Shown here piece by piece: positions 62,023 to 64,000 of a DNA stretch of 64,000 nucleotides. Within the stretch, counting starts at the first letter, position 1, and each line of letters opens with the position of its first letter. The DNA is from Candidatus Limimonas egerieequi (GTDB lineage Bacteria > Bacillota > Clostridia > Oscillospirales > Acutalibacteraceae). The notes under the pieces are model-generated. The model had not been told where the DNA came from. It saw only the letters and a list, made by a program, of their open reading frames with translations, and searched no databases. The stretch lies in NCBI GenBank assembly GCA_018064455.1, contig JAGHVH010000010.1, forward strand, positions 1-64,000, given 5' to 3'. The position numbers and the translations under genes were made by a program.

Positions 62023-62763
62023 ATGCGAGGAGATTTAAACGATCAGTTCCAACGCGCACAGACCGCTATGGACGACGATAATTCTCAAAAGATAATTATC
62101 GGTGTGGCTGCATTTATGGCCTTTGCTTTTATAGCAATGGTTGTTGCTGGAATTGTATTTTTTGTAAAAACTGTTGATAAGTTTGTTGAGGCAGAGCCAG
62201 AGACGCATATCAATCGTGAGATTGTAACTCAGATGGACAGGCTCAATGATCAACTCTTTAATGGCGGTACAGGTTCAAGTTTATCAGGGGAGGGTCAATC
62301 AACTTCTACCTTCCAATACGGTACTGTTGATGGTACAAGTTACTACAGTGAGCTCTCTGGTATTTCATTTAGAGCACCTTCTGATTGGAACTTTACAAGT
62401 TATGCAGAAAACCTTGCTCCAACATCGCCAAAGGATTTGACTGCTTCAAGTGGCAATATGGCATCAAGTGTCATCATTCAGTATGAGAACATGAAGATGT
62501 ATGGCTACAAGAGCATCGATGATGCTATTGCCTCTGTTACCAAGATTGCACAGGGTCAAAACAATCAGATTGTTGACAAGAACGCCAAGACAAAATGGGG
62601 CGGAAACAAGTTCGAGGGCATTATTTACAAGAAGGAATTTGTTTCAGGCTATCCAACTTACTATGAGGTTGTATGTACCCAAATAGGTGATTATTGCCTC
62701 AAGATAACTCTTTCGGCAAGTTCTGATTCTGATCTTTCAGTCCTTAGAAGTTACTTCAATTAA
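62023..62763 (+). CDS. Membrane-anchored protein related to the preceding gene product
   Basis: A 246-residue protein with a short cytoplasmic N-terminus, one membrane segment (~24-48) and an outer domain. The outer domain starts LSGISFRAPSDWNFTSYAEN and ends YYEVVCTQIGDYCLKITLSA…, which parallels the start and end of the outer domain of the preceding gene (GIDFQLPTGYSIYSEKK … YYAQISLFTESLDDVE). The two are probably paralogous in that part. Function unknown. Ribosome site AAAGGA lies at the end of the upstream gene, so they form an operon. Confidence 0.75.
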   Translation: MRGDLNDQFQRAQTAMDDDNSQKIIIGVAAFMAFAFIAMVVAGIVFFVKTVDKFVEAEPETHINREIVTQMDRLNDQLFNGGTGSSLSGEGQSTSTFQYGTVDGTSYYSELSGISFRAPSDWNFTSYAENLAPTSPKDLTASSGNMASSVIIQYENMKMYGYKSIDDAIASVTKIAQGQNNQIVDKNAKTKWGGNKFEGIIYKKEFVSGYPTYYEVVCTQIGDYCLKITLSASSDSDLSVLRSYFN

Positions 62764-62766
62764 TTG

Positions 62767-62804
62767 AAGACCTCCGAGTGAATTATCACTCGGAGGTCTT
62801 TTTT
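62767..62804. terminator. Bidirectional terminator
   Basis: Stem AAGACCTCCGAGTGA (62767-62781), loop ATTA, TCACTCGGAGGTCTT (62786-62800), then TTTTAATC; on the other strand followed by CAATTAATTG. Overlaps the end of the convergent DUF1836 gene by two bases. Confidence 0.88.
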
Positions 62805-63393
62805 AATCTTCATCTTTTGATTTCTTTTTCTTTTCCACTGGTTCTTCGCTTTTGAGGCTCTTGAAAATAGTGTCCGCAACGATAATGCCAGAGTTTGAAA
62901 GGGCGGTGGCACGAGTTGCGATTATAGCACGACGGGCGCGCTCGTCGTCACTTGAAACGACAGAGATTTCCTTAAGCCTGTCTGCTGCTGCAATAAAGCT
63001 CTGCTCATAAGTCTCGATAAATGTATCAAGTAGCTCATTTATAGGCATAATCTCAAGCATAGACTTGATAAATGTATCGATAACTGGAATAGGAAGTGAC
63101 TGCTTCATAATGCAGATGATAATAAGGTGAGCTATGTGCTCCTTGCCATACTTCTTTTTAACAGGAGCAGGCATATATTCCTTTTTAACATAGTTGTTGA
63201 CCATAGACGATGTAATGATGGAGTCTTCATCTGAGCCTGTCGCTTTATCAAGATTTGCGCGACAGAGGTACTTGTCCATCAAAACAAGTACTTGGTCCAT
63301 ATAGAGGTCAAGTTCAGGAAGGTCGTTCCAACGTGGGAACTTGACGTCTGTAAGATTATCAAATACTGAATTTATATCAAAGTTTTCATTCAT
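62803..63393 (-). CDS. DUF1836 protein, MerR-like putative regulator
   Basis: A 196-residue protein. The segment ITSSMVNNYVKKEYMPAPVKKKYGKEHIAHLIIICIMK is the DUF1836 core (residues ~70-110, quoted by its key ends), which has a MerR-like helix-turn-helix pattern. The C-terminus has a run of Lys and acidic residues (KKKKSKDED). I chose the ATG at 63393 because it follows TTGGGTGA; in-frame ATGs at 63438 and 63411 lack a site. Divergent from the following gene, which may be its target. Confidence 0.8.
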   Translation of the reverse strand: MNENFDINSVFDNLTDVKFPRWNDLPELDLYMDQVLVLMDKYLCRANLDKATGSDEDSIITSSMVNNYVKKEYMPAPVKKKYGKEHIAHLIIICIMKQSLPIPVIDTFIKSMLEIMPINELLDTFIETYEQSFIAAADRLKEISVVSSDDERARRAIIATRATALSNSGIIVADTIFKSLKSEEPVEKKKKSKDED

Positions 63394-63469
63394 AAAATCA
63401 CCCAAAGACATTTTAACAGAGTGCAATCTAGTTTTCAATACGAGATTATCTATTTCAAGTGTTTTTTGC

Positions 63470-63498
63470 TTGTTTATGTCATATAAATATAGTAAAAT
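63470..63498 (+). promoter_or_regulatory. Promoter of the last gene
   Basis: -35 TTGTTT (63470-63475), 17-base spacer, -10 TAAAAT (63493-63498). Confidence 0.55.
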
Positions 63499-63537
63499 GT
63501 ATGTGTTGTTATGCTAAATATAAAGGAGGCATCGGGT

Positions 63538-64000
63538 ATGTCAGAAGACAATAAAGCTTTTGATGTTGAATCAAAGGAACTTATCCCTGTTGAAACAACA
63601 CCAGTCCCAATTGGTCCACAGAAGACCAAAAAAGAAAAACGCGAAGAGAAACGCCGCGTTGGCAAGGTAATGTCAACTGGAGCATTTCTTGCTACATTCC
63701 TTTTACTTTTAATCCCTGGCGTTAATATTTTGCTCATCATACTTTGGGCTATTGGCGCTGCAAAGAATCGCAATAAAGTTAACCTTTCACGTGGCCTTAT
63801 CATTTTCTTCCTTATAGAAGTGCTTTTAACACTCGTAATTTTGGGCGTAGGCTACATAGTTGCTGATCAAAAATCTGATACAGTCCTTAAGTACCTTGAT
63901 AACAAATCAGGTGGTGTAATCTCTTACTTTGAGATTAAGGACTATAAGGATTTCAAAAAACTTTCAAAACTCTCTGATTACCTTGTTGAAAAGGAAAAGC
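63538..64000 (+). CDS. Hypothetical two-helix membrane protein (cut by window end)
   Basis: Open reading frame from ATG 63538 (after AAAGGAGGCATCGGGT) to the end of the window, at least 154 codons, with no stop. The N-terminal ~45 residues are hydrophilic and Lys/Arg rich (KTKKEKREEKRRVGK). Two hydrophobic segments follow at about residues 46-70 and 83-106, and then an outer Lys/Asp-rich region. Not recognised. It resembles the two genes upstream in layout, which are also small membrane-anchored proteins with outer domains. Confidence 0.7.
   Translation, partial: MSEDNKAFDVESKELIPVETTPVPIGPQKTKKEKREEKRRVGKVMSTGAFLATFLLLLIPGVNILLIILWAIGAAKNRNKVNLSRGLIIFFLIEVLLTLVILGVGYIVADQKSDTVLKYLDNKSGGVISYFEIKDYKDFKKLSKLSDYLVEKEK

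Overview
The window looks like a chromosomal segment of a low-GC member of the Bacillota, class Clostridia. The supporting signs are an L-box (lysine) riboswitch, a leucine T-box, Firmicute-type promoters (TTGACA-N17-TATAAT), strong GGAGG ribosome binding sites, frequent TTG/GTG starts, RNase J, and the gdpP-rplI-dnaB block. Class-level placement is inference; I cannot name the genus. TGA is used as a stop. I see no insertion sequence, prophage, integrase or CRISPR array.

Layout: 1-630 is the 3' end of an rRNA operon with the unusual order 23S, tRNA-Lys(CTT), tRNA-Glu(CTC), 5S, tRNA-Asn(GTT), then a strong terminator and a decayed antisense tRNA. 838-6746 holds a sodium:solute symporter and a lysine-riboswitch operon (dapA-dapB-ddh-lysA) that makes meso-diaminopimelate by the one-step dehydrogenase route and then lysine. 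6749-20822 is peptide and amino-acid metabolism: an MFS transporter, an M3 oligopeptidase, a complete Opp-type importer (substrate-binding protein, two permeases, two ATPases), an M20 dipeptidase and an EamA exporter. OppC carries an extra domain of roughly 190 residues between its first two membrane segments.

20819-25046 is the most unusual metabolic locus: a consensus promoter and a T-box with a probable CTC (Leu) specifier control a LeuA-like protein that has lost its metal ligands but keeps the leucine-sensing domain, followed by a fusion of a sugar-isomerase-like TIM barrel with an acyl-CoA synthetase. 25048-37074 is informational housekeeping: dinB, rnhA, RNase J, GdpP (c-di-AMP phosphodiesterase), rplI, dnaB, tilS (with a five-cysteine insertion), hpt and ftsH (with a long acidic tail). 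37084-41836 holds a second-type topoisomerase pair (ParE/ParC-like), secG and tRNA-Lys(TTT).

41982-49173 is a tight four-gene operon that is the best candidate for an undescribed system: a GAF-ABC ATPase, a giant FtsX-type permease, a substrate-binding/permease fusion whose binding lobes appear in swapped order, and an ABC ATPase whose Walker A Lys, Walker B Glu and H-loop His are all replaced and which ends in an RsbW-like ATPase fold. 49180-55417 has an M28 peptidase and two tandem ABC-FtsX fusion transporters. 55426-60860 has an IMP dehydrogenase of the Tritrichomonas type, an SCP2 protein with a histone-like tail, a PrsA-like foldase and a type Ic aspartate aminotransferase. 60944-64000 has small membrane proteins of unknown role, a DUF1836 regulator, and a gene cut by the window end.
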